A stretch of 64,000 nucleotides of DNA from a bacterium (GCA_016712675.1 JADJQR010000001.1:2046001-2110000); one strand, 5' to 3'. Shown: positions 8,385 to 17,795, counted from the first letter of the stretch. The notes: generated by a model not told the origin, from the sequence alone. Numbers and translations: made by a program.

Positions 8385-8404
8385 GGATTCAATCAGCGAG
8401 CGGT

Positions 8405-9007
8405 CTAGCGGAACAGGGCCTTCACGCCGCCCCAGGTCTCACCCTCGGTAGCCACGGCGCAATCGCCGTTGATCGTCGCCACGGGGAAGGTGCGACCGCC
8501 GGTCGACTGCTTGAGCTCCTTGATTTGGTTCAGGTCCGCACCGTCGAGGTAGGCAGGCACCTTCTCCGGCAGCGAGTGGAAGAACACGCCGTCGATGAAG
8601 AAATGCGCCGGGGTCGCGGTGCTGGACAGGTAGAAGTCGATGATCCCGATGACCACCGCCGGGTAGGTGAACGGGTTGATCATCGGGGTGACCACGCCGA
8701 CGATGTACTCGCCGGGCAGGATACCCACGTTGATGGCTCCGCTGCCCAGCATGTTGACGTCAACGTTGGTCAGGAAGAGCGGACCGGTCGCCGTGAGCTT
8801 GGCTTCCCAGCCGTGCACGCCCATGGGGCTGGTCGGGTGCGTGATCACCAGGAACGCGCGATGAGCGCCGACGTCCATGGAAATGCAGTTGTTGCAGGCA
8901 CAGGGGTCGAAGTAGACGCCGATGCCGTCATCATCGGGATCCAGCTGGGCCTGGGCGGCACCGGCGAGGGCCGGAAGAATGAACAACGCGAGAAGCAATT
9001 TCCTCAT
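8405..9007 (-). CDS. Small exported protein of unknown function
   Basis: A 200-residue protein with a textbook signal peptide (MRKLLLALFILPALAGAAQAQ, cleavage after AQA). The mature part starts with an acidic DPDDDGIGVYFDP stretch and a cysteine cluster CACNNC, continues as a likely all-beta domain (VHGWEAKLTATGPLFLTNVD, EYIVGVVTP, AVVIGIIDFYLSS), and ends in WGGVKALFR. I recognise no named family. Proteins of this build, with a short signal, an early CxCxxC and a WG..K.L(Y/F)R end, recur in FCB-type metagenome genomes as multi-copy secreted paralogues (general recollection, not a search). GGGGGA lies upstream of the ATG. A 14-bp hairpin follows it. Confidence 0.65.
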   Translation of the reverse strand: MRKLLLALFILPALAGAAQAQLDPDDDGIGVYFDPCACNNCISMDVGAHRAFLVITHPTSPMGVHGWEAKLTATGPLFLTNVDVNMLGSGAINVGILPGEYIVGVVTPMINPFTYPAVVIGIIDFYLSSTATPAHFFIDGVFFHSLPEKVPAYLDGADLNQIKELKQSTGGRTFPVATINGDCAVATEGETWGGVKALFR

Positions 9008-9086
9008 GACAATCCCCCACGGTGTTGGGTCTCGTGGCTCGATTCAAACGAGACAAGCCCGGGCGAACTCCTGCTCGTGCTCGCTT

Positions 9087-9115
9087 AAACTACCCGAATT
9101 CAACCACGATGGGAA
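9087..9115 (-). promoter_or_regulatory. Possible promoter of the small exported protein gene
   Basis: On the minus strand TTCCCA (9115-9110), a 17-nt spacer and TAGTTT (9092-9087), about 80 nt before the ATG at 9007. The -35 is only a moderate match. Confidence 0.3.
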
Positions 9116-9249
9116 GCACAATTTTCGGGAAACGGGGCAAATTTCCGGGTCGGGGGGAGAAATTCGGCGCCAAACCGCCCTGTCGTTGCATATAGGTGCG
9201 ATTTTGTGCGAAATCAGGGGTCGCGGAGTGCCTCGCAATGCCAAACCCG

Positions 9250-9278
9250 TTGCCCCGCCCGCTTCGGGGTGCTAGTTT
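9250..9278 (+). promoter_or_regulatory. Promoter of valS
   Basis: TTGCCC (9250-9255), a 17-nt spacer and TAGTTT (9273-9278). The start point would be near 9285, giving a leader of about 58 nt that ends in AGGAG before the GTG start. Confidence 0.5.
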
Positions 9279-9342
9279 CACAACTTGCCTACCGGCCTGC
9301 GATTCCAGCGTTCTTGATCCCGATCCGACAGGAGCGACACCC

Positions 9343-12111
9343 GTGGCAGATCTGCGCGAAATGGCCCAGTACACCCCTGGCGGTTTGGAAGAGACATGGT
9401 ACCGGAAGTGGGAGAAGGCCGATCTGTTCGGCCCGGCACCGGATGCGATCGGCCAGCCGTTCGTGATCACCCTGCCACCCCCGAACGTCACCGGCATCCT
9501 GCACATGGGGCACTGCCTGGGCAACTCGATTCAGGACACACTCGTACGCTGGGCCCGTATGAAGGGACGCCCGGCCCTGTGGGTCCCGGGCACCGACCAC
9601 GCCAGCATCGCGACCGAACAGGTCGTCTCGAAGCGGATGGCCGAGCAGGGGCTGAACAAGCGCGAGGCGGGGCGCGAGGAATTCCTGCGCCTGGCCTGGG
9701 AGTGGAAGGAGCAGACACACGGCCGCATCACGAACCAGATCCGCCGCCTGGGCTGTTCGCTCGACTGGAGCCGGGAAGCGTTCACCATGGACGAGGCGCG
9801 CAACCGCGCCGTCACCGAGGCGTTCCTGCGCCTGCGGGACAAGGGGCTCATCTACCGCGACGTGTACCTGGTGAACTGGTGTCCCCACGACCTGACCGCG
9901 ATCAGCGATGACGAGGTCGAGCACCGCGAGGTCGAAGGCAGCCTCTGGCACCTGCGCTACCCGCTGGCCGACGGCAGCGGGCACGTGACGGTGGCCACGA
10001 CACGGCCGGAGACCATGTTCGGCGATGTCGCCGTGGCCGTGCATCCGAACGACCCGGAGCGCTCGCGCTTCATCGGCAAGCGGGTCAGGCTGCCGCTGAC
10101 CGATCGCGAGATTCCTGTGATCGGCGACCACCATGCGGACCCGGAGAAGGGCACGGGTTTCGTCAAGATCACGCCGGCCCACGACCCCAACGACTTCCAG
10201 GTGGGGCGCCGCCACGGGTTGCCCCAGGTCGTGTGCATGACGCCGTCGGGCGTGATGAACGAGGAGGCCGGCCGTTTCGCGGGCCTGGACCGCAAGCGGG
10301 CTCGCAAGGAGATAGTGGCTGCGCTCGAAGCGGAAGGCCTGCTGGACAAGGTGGAGAAGCACATCCACCAGGTCGGCCACCACGATCGTTGTGGCACCAT
10401 GATCGAGCCGTACCTGTCGCGGCAGTGGTTCCTGCGCATGGACCAGCTGGCGCAGCCGGCACTCAAGGCTGTCGCCGATGGCGAGATCCGGCTCTACCCG
10501 GACCGCTGGGTCGGCGTCTACAACAACTGGATGGAGAACATCCGCGACTGGTGCATCAGCCGTCAGCTGTGGTGGGGACACCAGATCCCGGTCTGGTACT
10601 GCCGCGACTGCGGCGCGGAAACCGCGGCGGCCGCGACGCCGACGGCGTGTTCCGCCTGCGGCTCGACGGCGCTGGAACGCGACCCCGACGTCCTGGACAC
10701 CTGGTTCAGCAGCTGGCTGTGGACGTTCTCGCCACTGGGCTGGCCCGAGGACACAGCGGACCTGGCGCGCTACCACCCGACCTCGGTGCTCGTGACGGCG
10801 GCGGACATCATCTTCTTCTGGGTCGCGCGCATGGTCATGGCGAGCTACGAATTCCGCGGCGAAAAGCCGTTCGGCGAGGTGCTGTTCACCGGGATCGTGC
10901 GGGACGGACAGGGCCGCAAGATGAGCAAGTCGCTGGGCAACAGTCCCGACCCGATCGACCTGATGGACAAGTACGGGGCCGATGCGCTGCGCTGCAGCCT
11001 GGTGATGCTGACGCCGACGGGCGCCGATGTCTTCTTCGACGAGTCGACGCTCGAGGTGGGCAGGAACTTCTGCAACAAGATCTTCCAGGCGACGAAGCTG
11101 GTGCTGGGCAACTGGGACGAGGCGGGGCTGGCCGTCGCGACGGGCGGGGTGCCGGCTCCGCGGCAGCTGGACCTGGCGGCGGTGGCGCCGGCGGAACGCT
11201 GGGATGCGGCGCCGGCGGCGAGCCTGCGCGCCCTGTGGTGCGGCGTGTTCGGCGGTGAACTCCCGGTCGACGTCACCGATGACGACCTGGTGCTCGAGGA
11301 CCGCTGGCTGCTGGCCCAGCTGCACCGGGTGGCGGCGGACTGCGACGCGAACCTCGAACGCCGGCGCCTGAACGATGCCTCGTATGAGGTCTTCAACTTC
11401 TTCCGACACGAGTTCTGCGACTGGTACCTCGAGTCCATCAAGCCGCGACTGCGCGACGAGGCGAGGCGGGGGCCGGCGCTTGTCGTCGCCGTGCTCAGCC
11501 TTGGCATCTCATACAAGCTGCTGCATCCGGTCATGCCGTTCATCACCGAGGAGCTCTGGAGTCGCCTCCCGCCGGCCAGCGGTTTCCTCATGACGTCGTC
11601 GTTCCCGACGTGCAGCGGACCGGCCCCGTTCGCGGCCGAGGCGGCGGCTTTCGCCGAAGTGATGGAGATTGTGGGAGTGCTCCGCAATCTCCGCGCCGAG
11701 TTGGGCGTGCCGCCCGGGCTGCGCGGGGAGGGCGTGCTGCGGACCTCCGAGCCGCAGCGACGCGTGGCGCTGGGCGCCTGTTCGGGTCTGGTGGCGCTGC
11801 TGGCCAAGTTGGAGCGCGTGGTGGTGGGCGGTGACGAACCGGCGCCAGCGCCGGCCGGTGTCGGCGTGGCGGGTGCCGTCGAGGTGTTCCTGCCCATGGC
11901 GGGACTGGTGGATCTGGAGAAGGAGCGGCAGCGCCTGCAGAAGGAGCTCGACAAACTGGAGGGCTGGCTGCAGGGGACGCGCGCCAAGCTGGCCAATGAG
12001 AGGTTCACGGCCAACGCCCCGGCGCTGGTCGTGGAACAGCAGCGGCAATCGCTGGCCGAGAACGAGGCCAAGGCCGCCACCCTTGCCGAACGGATCCGCG
12101 CTTTGGGCTAG
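9343..12111 (+). CDS. valS: Valyl-tRNA synthetase
   Basis: A 922-residue class Ia synthetase that charges tRNA-Val. Catalytic signatures: the HIGH motif as HMGH (54-57) within PPPNVTGILHMGHCLGN, and the KMSKS motif at 526-530 (GRKMSKSLGNSPDP). Between them lie the CP1 editing domain (TTRPETMFGDVAVAVHP) and DTWFSSWLW. A possible zinc site is formed by the cysteine pairs WYCRDC and ACSAC. The C-terminus holds the anticodon-binding helices and the coiled coil typical of ValRS (LVDLEKERQRLQKELDKLEG). Start: GTG at 9343 with AGGAG 8 nt upstream; the frame continues 49 codons further upstream through promoter sequence, so that extension is rejected. Confidence 0.97.
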   Translation: MADLREMAQYTPGGLEETWYRKWEKADLFGPAPDAIGQPFVITLPPPNVTGILHMGHCLGNSIQDTLVRWARMKGRPALWVPGTDHASIATEQVVSKRMAEQGLNKREAGREEFLRLAWEWKEQTHGRITNQIRRLGCSLDWSREAFTMDEARNRAVTEAFLRLRDKGLIYRDVYLVNWCPHDLTAISDDEVEHREVEGSLWHLRYPLADGSGHVTVATTRPETMFGDVAVAVHPNDPERSRFIGKRVRLPLTDREIPVIGDHHADPEKGTGFVKITPAHDPNDFQVGRRHGLPQVVCMTPSGVMNEEAGRFAGLDRKRARKEIVAALEAEGLLDKVEKHIHQVGHHDRCGTMIEPYLSRQWFLRMDQLAQPALKAVADGEIRLYPDRWVGVYNNWMENIRDWCISRQLWWGHQIPVWYCRDCGAETAAAATPTACSACGSTALERDPDVLDTWFSSWLWTFSPLGWPEDTADLARYHPTSVLVTAADIIFFWVARMVMASYEFRGEKPFGEVLFTGIVRDGQGRKMSKSLGNSPDPIDLMDKYGADALRCSLVMLTPTGADVFFDESTLEVGRNFCNKIFQATKLVLGNWDEAGLAVATGGVPAPRQLDLAAVAPAERWDAAPAASLRALWCGVFGGELPVDVTDDDLVLEDRWLLAQLHRVAADCDANLERRRLNDASYEVFNFFRHEFCDWYLESIKPRLRDEARRGPALVVAVLSLGISYKLLHPVMPFITEELWSRLPPASGFLMTSSFPTCSGPAPFAAEAAAFAEVMEIVGVLRNLRAELGVPPGLRGEGVLRTSEPQRRVALGACSGLVALLAKLERVVVGGDEPAPAPAGVGVAGAVEVFLPMAGLVDLEKERQRLQKELDKLEGWLQGTRAKLANERFTANAPALVVEQQRQSLAENEAKAATLAERIRALG

Positions 12112-12141
12112 GCAAGCCGACGGATCTCGAAAGGACGCGCC

Positions 12142-13053
12142 ATGTCCAGCGCCGATGCGGCAAGCACGCCCGGGTCGATGATCGCGGCAGCCCGGAAGCG
12201 GCGGGGGCTGACGCTCGATACCCTGGCCGAACGCACGAAGATCCCGGCCACCATGCTGGCCGCGCTGGAGGCCGATGAATTCCATCGCCTCTCCGGGCCC
12301 TTGTATGCGCGCAGCTTCCTGCGTTCCTGCGCGGCGGAACTGGGCCTGGACGTGGCGGATGTCTTCGCCGCGTACGAGAAGCACGGCGGTGAGCCGGCGC
12401 GGGCGCCTGGCGCGGCGCCGCCGGCACCGGACCCGGTGCGGATCCGGCGGGTCGGGCTACCCTGGGGTGCTGTTGTGGCGTCCGTGCTTCTGTTGGTGGC
12501 GGCGGCATTCGTCGCGGTGAGGTTCGTCGGCCGGGACGGCGCGGCGCCACCCGCAGCGGCAAACGCGCGCCCGGACCGCGCTGGGGCAGCGGAAGGCCGG
12601 CGGGACCTTGTCCAGGCCGGCGCGGCGGAGACGGGCGGCGTGTCGACCCCCGCGGTCGCGGCCGGCGATGCCGTGGGTGCCGCACCGGCGGGCGTGCCGG
12701 GGCTGCGCTTCAGCGACGGCAGAGCGTGGCCGGTGGTGGCGCGCCTGAGTCTGGCCGGGCCGGGAGCGGTGTCTGCGCGGTGCGACCGCGAATCCGGTTT
12801 CACGGAGGTGGAATGGCCCGGCCCCGGCGGCGCACCTGCCGTGCCGCAGAGCGGGGTGGTGGCGGGGCGCGCTTACGCGGACGGATCTGGGCTCGTGATC
12901 TACTGGGGAGCGGTCGGGCGCGTGCGTCTGCGGCTCGGTGCGGGGGCGCAGGCCGCGTTGACGGTCAATGGCGAACCGTGGCCGTTGGCCGCGCCGCCGG
13001 GCGGCGACGAGATCGTGGTGGATGTGCACGGCGGCACGGGGCTGCCGAACTGA
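12142..13053 (+). CDS. rodZ: RodZ-like helix-turn-helix membrane protein
   Basis: A 303-residue protein with RodZ architecture: a cytoplasmic HTH_25 domain (about 10-75; MIAAARKRRGLTLDTLAERT, then LSGPLYARSFLRSCA), a basic and proline-rich linker, one transmembrane helix (about 108-128, WGAVVASVLLLVAAAFVAV), an Ala/Gly-rich periplasmic spacer, and a C-terminal DUF4115-like beta domain ending around LTVNGEPWPLAAPP. RodZ links MreB to the elongasome. Neither mreB nor other rod genes are present; it sits 30 bp after valS and just before uvrB. AAAGGA precedes the ATG. Confidence 0.8.
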   Translation: MSSADAASTPGSMIAAARKRRGLTLDTLAERTKIPATMLAALEADEFHRLSGPLYARSFLRSCAAELGLDVADVFAAYEKHGGEPARAPGAAPPAPDPVRIRRVGLPWGAVVASVLLLVAAAFVAVRFVGRDGAAPPAAANARPDRAGAAEGRRDLVQAGAAETGGVSTPAVAAGDAVGAAPAGVPGLRFSDGRAWPVVARLSLAGPGAVSARCDRESGFTEVEWPGPGGAPAVPQSGVVAGRAYADGSGLVIYWGAVGRVRLRLGAGAQAALTVNGEPWPLAAPPGGDEIVVDVHGGTGLPN

Positions 13054-13091
13054 GGAGTGGCGCCGCCGGCGCGGGAAGGCATGAATCCAGC

Positions 13092-15116
13092 GTGGGTATG
13101 TTCCGGCTGACGGCCCCGTTCACGCCAACCGGCGATCAGCCGACGGCCATCGCCTCGCTGGTGGCCGGGGTCCGCGGCGGCAGCCGCTGGCAGACGCTCC
13201 TGGGCGTCACGGGCTCCGGCAAGACCTTCACGATCGCCAATGTCATCGCCGAACTGGACCGGCCGGCGCTCGTCTTCAGCCACAACAAGACGCTGGCGGC
13301 TCAGCTCTACGGCGAATTGAAGGCCTTCTTCCCGGACAACGCCGTCGAGTACTTCATCTCGTACTACGACTACTACCAGCCCGAGGCCTTCATCCCGGCG
13401 ACGAACACGTACATCGAGAAGGACACGAGCATCAACGACGAGATCGAGCGGTTGCGGCTACGGGCGACGAGCAGCCTGCTGACCCGCCGCGACGTGATTG
13501 TGGTGGCCAGCGTCTCGGCGATCTACGGCGTCGGCAACCCGCGCACCTTCCGTGAGAGCATCATCGGCCTGCGCAAGGGGCAGCAGTGCGACCGGGACGA
13601 GCTGCTTTCGTCGCTGGTGGCCATCCGCTACGTCCGCAACGACCGCGACCCCGATTTCGGGACGTTCCGGGTCCGGGGGGACACCGTCGAGGTGCGCGCG
13701 GCGTTCGAGGAGCGCGTGCTGCGCATCGAGTTCTTCGGCGACGAGGTGGAGGCCCTGACCTGGGTGGAGCCCTTGACGGGCCGCGCGCTCGACGCCGTCG
13801 GCGATGCCGCCATCTATCCCGCGACGCAGTTCGTCGCGGACAAGGGCGGCACGGCGGCGGTCACGGACGCCATCGCGCGGGACCTGGAGGATCGCCTGCA
13901 CGAGCTGGACCGCGCCGGGCGCGTCGTGGAGGCGCAGCGGCTGGCCTCGCGGACGCGGTACGACCTGGAGATGATCCAGCAGGTCGGGCACTGCGCCGGG
14001 GTGGAGAACTATTCGCGCTACTTCGACGACCGCGCCCCCGGCGAGCGGCCGGCCTGCCTGCTCGACTACTTCCCGCAGGACTACCTGCTGGTCATCGACG
14101 AGTCGCACGCGACCGTCCCCCAGATCGGGGCCATGTACCAGGGTGATCGCTCGCGTAAGCTCAACCTGGTGGAACACGGATTCCGCCTGCCGAGCGCGCT
14201 GGACAACCGTCCGCTGCTGTTCGCGGAATTCGAGACGATGATGCCGAGCACGATCTTCGTCTCGGCCACGCCGGCCGACTACGAACTGGGGCTGTGCGGA
14301 GGCGACGTGGTCGAGCAGGTGATCCGACCGACGGGACTGGTGGATCCGCCGGTGACGATCCGGCCCGTGTCGGGGCAGGTGGACGACCTGCTCGAACGCA
14401 TCCGGGTGGTGACCGCGCGCGGCGAGCGCACCCTGGTCACCACCCTGACGAAGAAGATGGCCGAGGACCTGACCGAGTACCTGGGGCGGGCGGGAGTGAA
14501 GGTGGCGTACCTGCACTCGGACATCAACGCGCTGGACCGGATCGAGATCGTCCGCAACCTGCGGCTGGGCGAATCCGACGTGCTGGTCGGCGTGAACCTG
14601 CTGCGGGAGGGACTGGACCTGCCGGAGGTGTCCCTGGTCGCGATCCTGGACGCCGATCGCGAGGGCTTCCTGCGCTCGGAGCGCTCGCTGATCCAGACCG
14701 CCGGGCGCGCTGCCAGGAACGTCAACGGTGAGGTCGTGATGTACGCCGACCGGATTACGCGTTCGATGGCCGCGGCCATCGCCGAGACGCAGCGCCGGCG
14801 CAACCGACAGCTCGACTGGAACCGGGAACACGGACTGGTGCCCCGCACGATCACGAAGTCGCGGCAGGAGATCATGCAGGCGACGGCGGCGGCCGGCGAC
14901 CGGCAGCGCGACGGCGGCCCCGGGCGGCGGCACGAGAAATCGCCGGGCGAACTGGTCGCCAGCGGCCTGTCGCCGGTCGACCTGGCCGACATGCTGGAAC
15001 GCGAGATGCTCGAGGCAGCGCGGGCGCTGGAATTCGAAAAGGCGGCCGAACTGCGCGACCGCCTGGAGGACCTCCAGGCGCAGTGGGGCCTCGATCCGGC
15101 AGGAGGTGGCCAATGA
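13092..15116 (+). CDS. uvrB: Excinuclease ABC subunit B
   Basis: A 674-residue nucleotide excision repair helicase-like subunit that verifies damage handed over by UvrA and recruits UvrC. Visible: Walker A GVTGSGKT (38-45), the damage-probing beta-hairpin YYDYYQPEAFIPATNTYIEKD region, the DESH Walker B (336-339), helicase motifs V/VI (VGVNLLREGLDLPEVSLV, QTAGRAARN) and the C-terminal UVR domain (LEREMLEAARALEFEKAAELRDRL). Length is normal. The start is either GTG at 13092 or ATG at 13098; GGAAGG upstream fits 13092 better. It overlaps nadC by 4 bp (ATGA). No SOS-type palindrome was seen upstream. Confidence 0.96.
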   Translation: MGMFRLTAPFTPTGDQPTAIASLVAGVRGGSRWQTLLGVTGSGKTFTIANVIAELDRPALVFSHNKTLAAQLYGELKAFFPDNAVEYFISYYDYYQPEAFIPATNTYIEKDTSINDEIERLRLRATSSLLTRRDVIVVASVSAIYGVGNPRTFRESIIGLRKGQQCDRDELLSSLVAIRYVRNDRDPDFGTFRVRGDTVEVRAAFEERVLRIEFFGDEVEALTWVEPLTGRALDAVGDAAIYPATQFVADKGGTAAVTDAIARDLEDRLHELDRAGRVVEAQRLASRTRYDLEMIQQVGHCAGVENYSRYFDDRAPGERPACLLDYFPQDYLLVIDESHATVPQIGAMYQGDRSRKLNLVEHGFRLPSALDNRPLLFAEFETMMPSTIFVSATPADYELGLCGGDVVEQVIRPTGLVDPPVTIRPVSGQVDDLLERIRVVTARGERTLVTTLTKKMAEDLTEYLGRAGVKVAYLHSDINALDRIEIVRNLRLGESDVLVGVNLLREGLDLPEVSLVAILDADREGFLRSERSLIQTAGRAARNVNGEVVMYADRITRSMAAAIAETQRRRNRQLDWNREHGLVPRTITKSRQEIMQATAAAGDRQRDGGPGRRHEKSPGELVASGLSPVDLADMLEREMLEAARALEFEKAAELRDRLEDLQAQWGLDPAGGGQ

Positions 15117-15988
15117 CCGGCGAAGCGGGCGCGGCGCCGGGCTTCCCGGCGGGACCGTGGCTGGAGGAACTGGTGGCCGCCGCGCTGCGCGAGGACGTGG
15201 GCAGCGGGGATGCGACGACCGCGATCGCCGTCGACCCGGGCGCGCTGGCGACCGGCTGCCTGCGTGCCCGCCAGGACGGCGTGGTGGCCGGCCTGCCGCT
15301 GGCGGCGCGCGTGTGGAACGGGCTCTCGGCCGCGGTGATGTTCACGCCCGTGGTCCCCGACGGGACCGCGGTGGCTGGCGGGCAGGTGGTGGCCCGTGTG
15401 TCCGGTCCGGCGGCGGCGGTGCTGACCGGCGAGCGGCTGGCGCTGAACTTCGTCCAGCATCTCAGCGGGATCGCGACCTTGACCGCACGCTATGTTGCGG
15501 CGGTGGCCGGCACCGGCTGCCGCGTCCTGGACACCCGCAAGACGGTGCCAGGCTACCGGCTGCTGGCCAAGTACGCCGTCCGCTGCGGTGGCGGCGCCAA
15601 CCACCGGCTGGGTCTCTACGACCGCATCCTCCTCAAGGACAACCACTGGGCGGCGGGCGAGCCGCTCGAGGCGATGGTGGCGCGGGCCCGCCGGCTCTAC
15701 CCGGCCCTTCCGGTGGAGGTCGAGGTCGACACGGCCGACCAGCTGGCCCGGGTCCTGCCGCTGGGTGTCGAGTGGATCATGCTCGACAACTTCACGGTCG
15801 ACGGCGTGGTGAGCGCCGTGGCGGCCCGTGATGCCGTCGGCAGCACGGCGCTGCTGGAGGTCTCGGGCAACGTGACGCTGGAGACGATCGCCGCGTACGC
15901 GCGCGCCGGCGCGGACGCTGCCTCGGTCGGCCGCCTGACGCACTCCGCGCCGGCGCTCGACCTGGGCCTGGACCTGGAGTGCGCATGA
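15113..15988 (+). CDS. nadC: Nicotinate-nucleotide pyrophosphorylase (carboxylating)
   Basis: A 291-residue quinolinate phosphoribosyltransferase, which turns quinolinate and PRPP into nicotinate mononucleotide in de novo NAD synthesis. Family blocks are clear: EDVGSGDATT near the N-terminus, ERLALNFVQHLSGIAT, the PRPP and quinolinate site DTRKTVPGYRLLAKYAV followed by RCGGGANHRLGLYDRILLKDN, then VEVEVD and IMLDNF. GGAGGT lies just upstream of the ATG, which overlaps the uvrB stop, and the gene's own stop overlaps birA: a coupled run. nadA and nadB are not in the window. Confidence 0.95.
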   Translation: MTGEAGAAPGFPAGPWLEELVAAALREDVGSGDATTAIAVDPGALATGCLRARQDGVVAGLPLAARVWNGLSAAVMFTPVVPDGTAVAGGQVVARVSGPAAAVLTGERLALNFVQHLSGIATLTARYVAAVAGTGCRVLDTRKTVPGYRLLAKYAVRCGGGANHRLGLYDRILLKDNHWAAGEPLEAMVARARRLYPALPVEVEVDTADQLARVLPLGVEWIMLDNFTVDGVVSAVAARDAVGSTALLEVSGNVTLETIAAYARAGADAASVGRLTHSAPALDLGLDLECA

Positions 15989-16929
15989 GGCTGCGGCCCG
16001 GCAGTGGCCCCGTCGATCGGGACTGGTTCGGGCTGGATGCCTTCCTGCCCGGGCCGCGGTTCACGCGCAACGGCGGCCGCCTGTATCTGCTGGACGAGGT
16101 GGGCAGCACGAACGACTTCCTGCGCGGCCGCGGCCCGCAGGCGGATGGACGTCTGTGCCGCTGGGACGGGTGGGGCTGGGTGGCCAACCCGCGGACGCGC
16201 CTGGCACCGGTGTGCGAACTGGCGCCCGGCACGGTGGTCGTCGCGCGGCACCAGACCGCCGGCCGGGGACGCCAGGGGCGCCAGTGGGTCGATTGCGGGG
16301 GGCTGCACCTGTCGGTCTCGGTGCCGCGCCACCGCGCGGCGTTCAACCGCGGGTTCTCCGTGTGGCTCGGCCTGGTCGTGGCACTGGTGCTGCGCGAGGG
16401 CGAGCGCGTGGACGCGCGCCTGAAGTGGCCGAACGATGTCGTGGTGAACGGGCGGAAGCTGGGCGGGATCCTGCTGGAACGCGCCGGAACGGGCGGCAGC
16501 GCGCAGGTGGTCGCGGGGCTGGGCCTGAACCTCGCGGGCGCGCGCCACGAACTGCCGTGGGCCCTGCGCGGCACGGCGACGAGCCTGGCCGCCGAAGGCG
16601 GCAGGGTTCCCCGGCTGGGCGATCTCTGCGCGCGGCTGCTGGGGCGCGTCGAGGCGGAACTGGACCGGTTCTGCGACGAGGGGTGGGCGGCGTATCGCCC
16701 GTCCCTCGAATTGCTGGACTGTCTGCTGGGGCAACGCGTGCGGCTGGTGACCCGGCAGGGCGAATTCAGTGGTCGTGCCGTGGGCATCGACGACCAGGGC
16801 GCGCTCCTGGTGGAACGGGAAGCGCCGGACGGGGGCAAGCTGGTCGAGGCCGTCAGGATCGGCGACGTCCACCTGCTGCCGCCGCCACCGCCCGGAGGGG
16901 AGGGCGCCGATGCAGGCCCTGCTGGTTGA
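15985..16929 (+). CDS. birA: Biotin--[acetyl-CoA-carboxylase] ligase
   Basis: A 314-residue biotin protein ligase. The catalytic core has the biotinyl-AMP loop as HQTAGRGRQGRQW, then LHLSVSVP, the LKWPNDVVVNGRKLGGILLE block and a C-terminal SH3-like cap (LVTRQGEFSGRAVGIDDQGALLV). It lacks the N-terminal winged helix of bifunctional BirA repressors, so it should not regulate biotin genes directly. An insertion of roughly 30 residues separates VGSTNDFLR from the biotin loop (containing WDGWGWVANPRTR), longer than usual. The ATG overlaps nadC by 4 bp and has GGAG upstream; the 3' end overlaps coaX by 20 bp. Confidence 0.9.
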   Translation: MRLRPGSGPVDRDWFGLDAFLPGPRFTRNGGRLYLLDEVGSTNDFLRGRGPQADGRLCRWDGWGWVANPRTRLAPVCELAPGTVVVARHQTAGRGRQGRQWVDCGGLHLSVSVPRHRAAFNRGFSVWLGLVVALVLREGERVDARLKWPNDVVVNGRKLGGILLERAGTGGSAQVVAGLGLNLAGARHELPWALRGTATSLAAEGGRVPRLGDLCARLLGRVEAELDRFCDEGWAAYRPSLELLDCLLGQRVRLVTRQGEFSGRAVGIDDQGALLVEREAPDGGKLVEAVRIGDVHLLPPPPPGGEGADAGPAG

Positions 16930-17674
16930 CGCCGGCAACACCCGGGTGGCGTTCGCCGCCTGGACGCCGGGCGATGGCCATGCGCGCCGGGACGGGGACC
17001 GTTGGGTTCCGCCCAGGCCGTTGCAGAGGCTCGGGGCGCTGCCGACGCCGGGTCGGGACGGCGAAACGGCGTTCCGGACGGAAGCCGGCAGGCTGCTGCA
17101 GGCCGCCGGCGGAGCGCCTGTGGTGCTGGTATCGGTCGTGCCCCGCGTGTCGGCGCTGCTGCTGGACCTGGCGCCGGCGCTGCTGCCGGCCGACCACCGG
17201 GCGGCGCTGCCCTTCGAACACCGCCTGGCCGATCCTGCCGCGACCGGTGCGGATCGGCTCTGCAACATGGCGGCGGCCGTGGCCGCCGGGCTCCGGTCGG
17301 CCCTGGTCGTCGATGTCGGCACGGCGACCACCGTCGATGTCCTGCGGGACGGCGTCCATGAAGGAGGGGTGATCGCTCCGGGCATGGCGTTCGCGCTGCA
17401 GCAGATCGGCACCCGGGCCGCGCGGCTGGCGCCGGTTCCCTTCGGGCCGGTGCCGCTGGTGGCCGGACGCGATACCGCCGCCGCCCTGGCCGCCGGCGGG
17501 TACCATGCGGGCGTCGGGGGCGTCGAGGCCCTCATCGCGGGGCTCCAGGGTGCCCACGGCCCGCTGCCGGTGGTGGTCACCGGTGGTCTGGCCGGCTGCC
17601 TGCAGGCGCCCGGGCGCCTGCTCGACCCGGATTGGACGCTGCGCGGTGCCGCCCGCCTGTACGGGATTTCCTGA
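16910..17674 (+). CDS. coaX: Type III pantothenate kinase
   Basis: A 254-residue ASKHA-fold kinase that starts coenzyme A synthesis by phosphorylating pantothenate. Typical blocks: LLVDAGNTRVAFAAW at the N-terminus, ATGADRLCNMAAAV, VVDVGTATTVDVL and GGVIAPGM, and the C-terminal VVTGGLA. CoaX needs a monovalent cation and is not feedback-inhibited by CoA. It follows birA with a 20-bp overlap, a common pairing in bacteria. panB and panC, earlier in the same pathway, lie about 19 kb downstream. The start has GGAGGG about 10 nt upstream. Confidence 0.93.
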   Translation: MQALLVDAGNTRVAFAAWTPGDGHARRDGDRWVPPRPLQRLGALPTPGRDGETAFRTEAGRLLQAAGGAPVVLVSVVPRVSALLLDLAPALLPADHRAALPFEHRLADPAATGADRLCNMAAAVAAGLRSALVVDVGTATTVDVLRDGVHEGGVIAPGMAFALQQIGTRAARLAPVPFGPVPLVAGRDTAAALAAGGYHAGVGGVEALIAGLQGAHGPLPVVVTGGLAGCLQAPGRLLDPDWTLRGAARLYGIS

Positions 17675-17795
17675 TCCTTTCCGATTGTTTCCGATCAAGC
17701 TCTTCCGTTGCCAGACGATACCCCGCGTGTTCGCACCAGGCTGAGCGTGCGCCGCGGTGCATTGAGGCTCCCCTCAAGTCAAAGGTTTGTCCCCC

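Larger units (their letters stand above)
9008..9342 (+). other. 335-bp divergent intergenic region
   Basis: No gene is seen here. It holds the leftward promoter-like pair at 9087-9115, a locally A/T-rich stretch (about 9080-9200) and the rightward valS promoter at 9250-9278. I looked for a T-box (tRNA-sensing leader) before valS and saw no specifier stem or terminator pair; the predicted leader is only about 58 nt. Confidence 0.5.

Noticed and set aside
6329-9088. A 919-codon plus-strand frame opposite the PP2C phosphatase
   Set aside because: Translation is Gln/Arg/Gly-rich; the opposite strand encodes PDZ, GAF and PP2C motifs.
9196-9342. 49 extra N-terminal codons for valS
   Set aside because: They would be translated from the promoter itself (9250-9278); the GTG at 9343 has a proper AGGAG.
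9279-9342. T-box or other tRNA-sensing leader before valS
   Set aside because: The leader is about 58 nt with no terminator/antiterminator pair.
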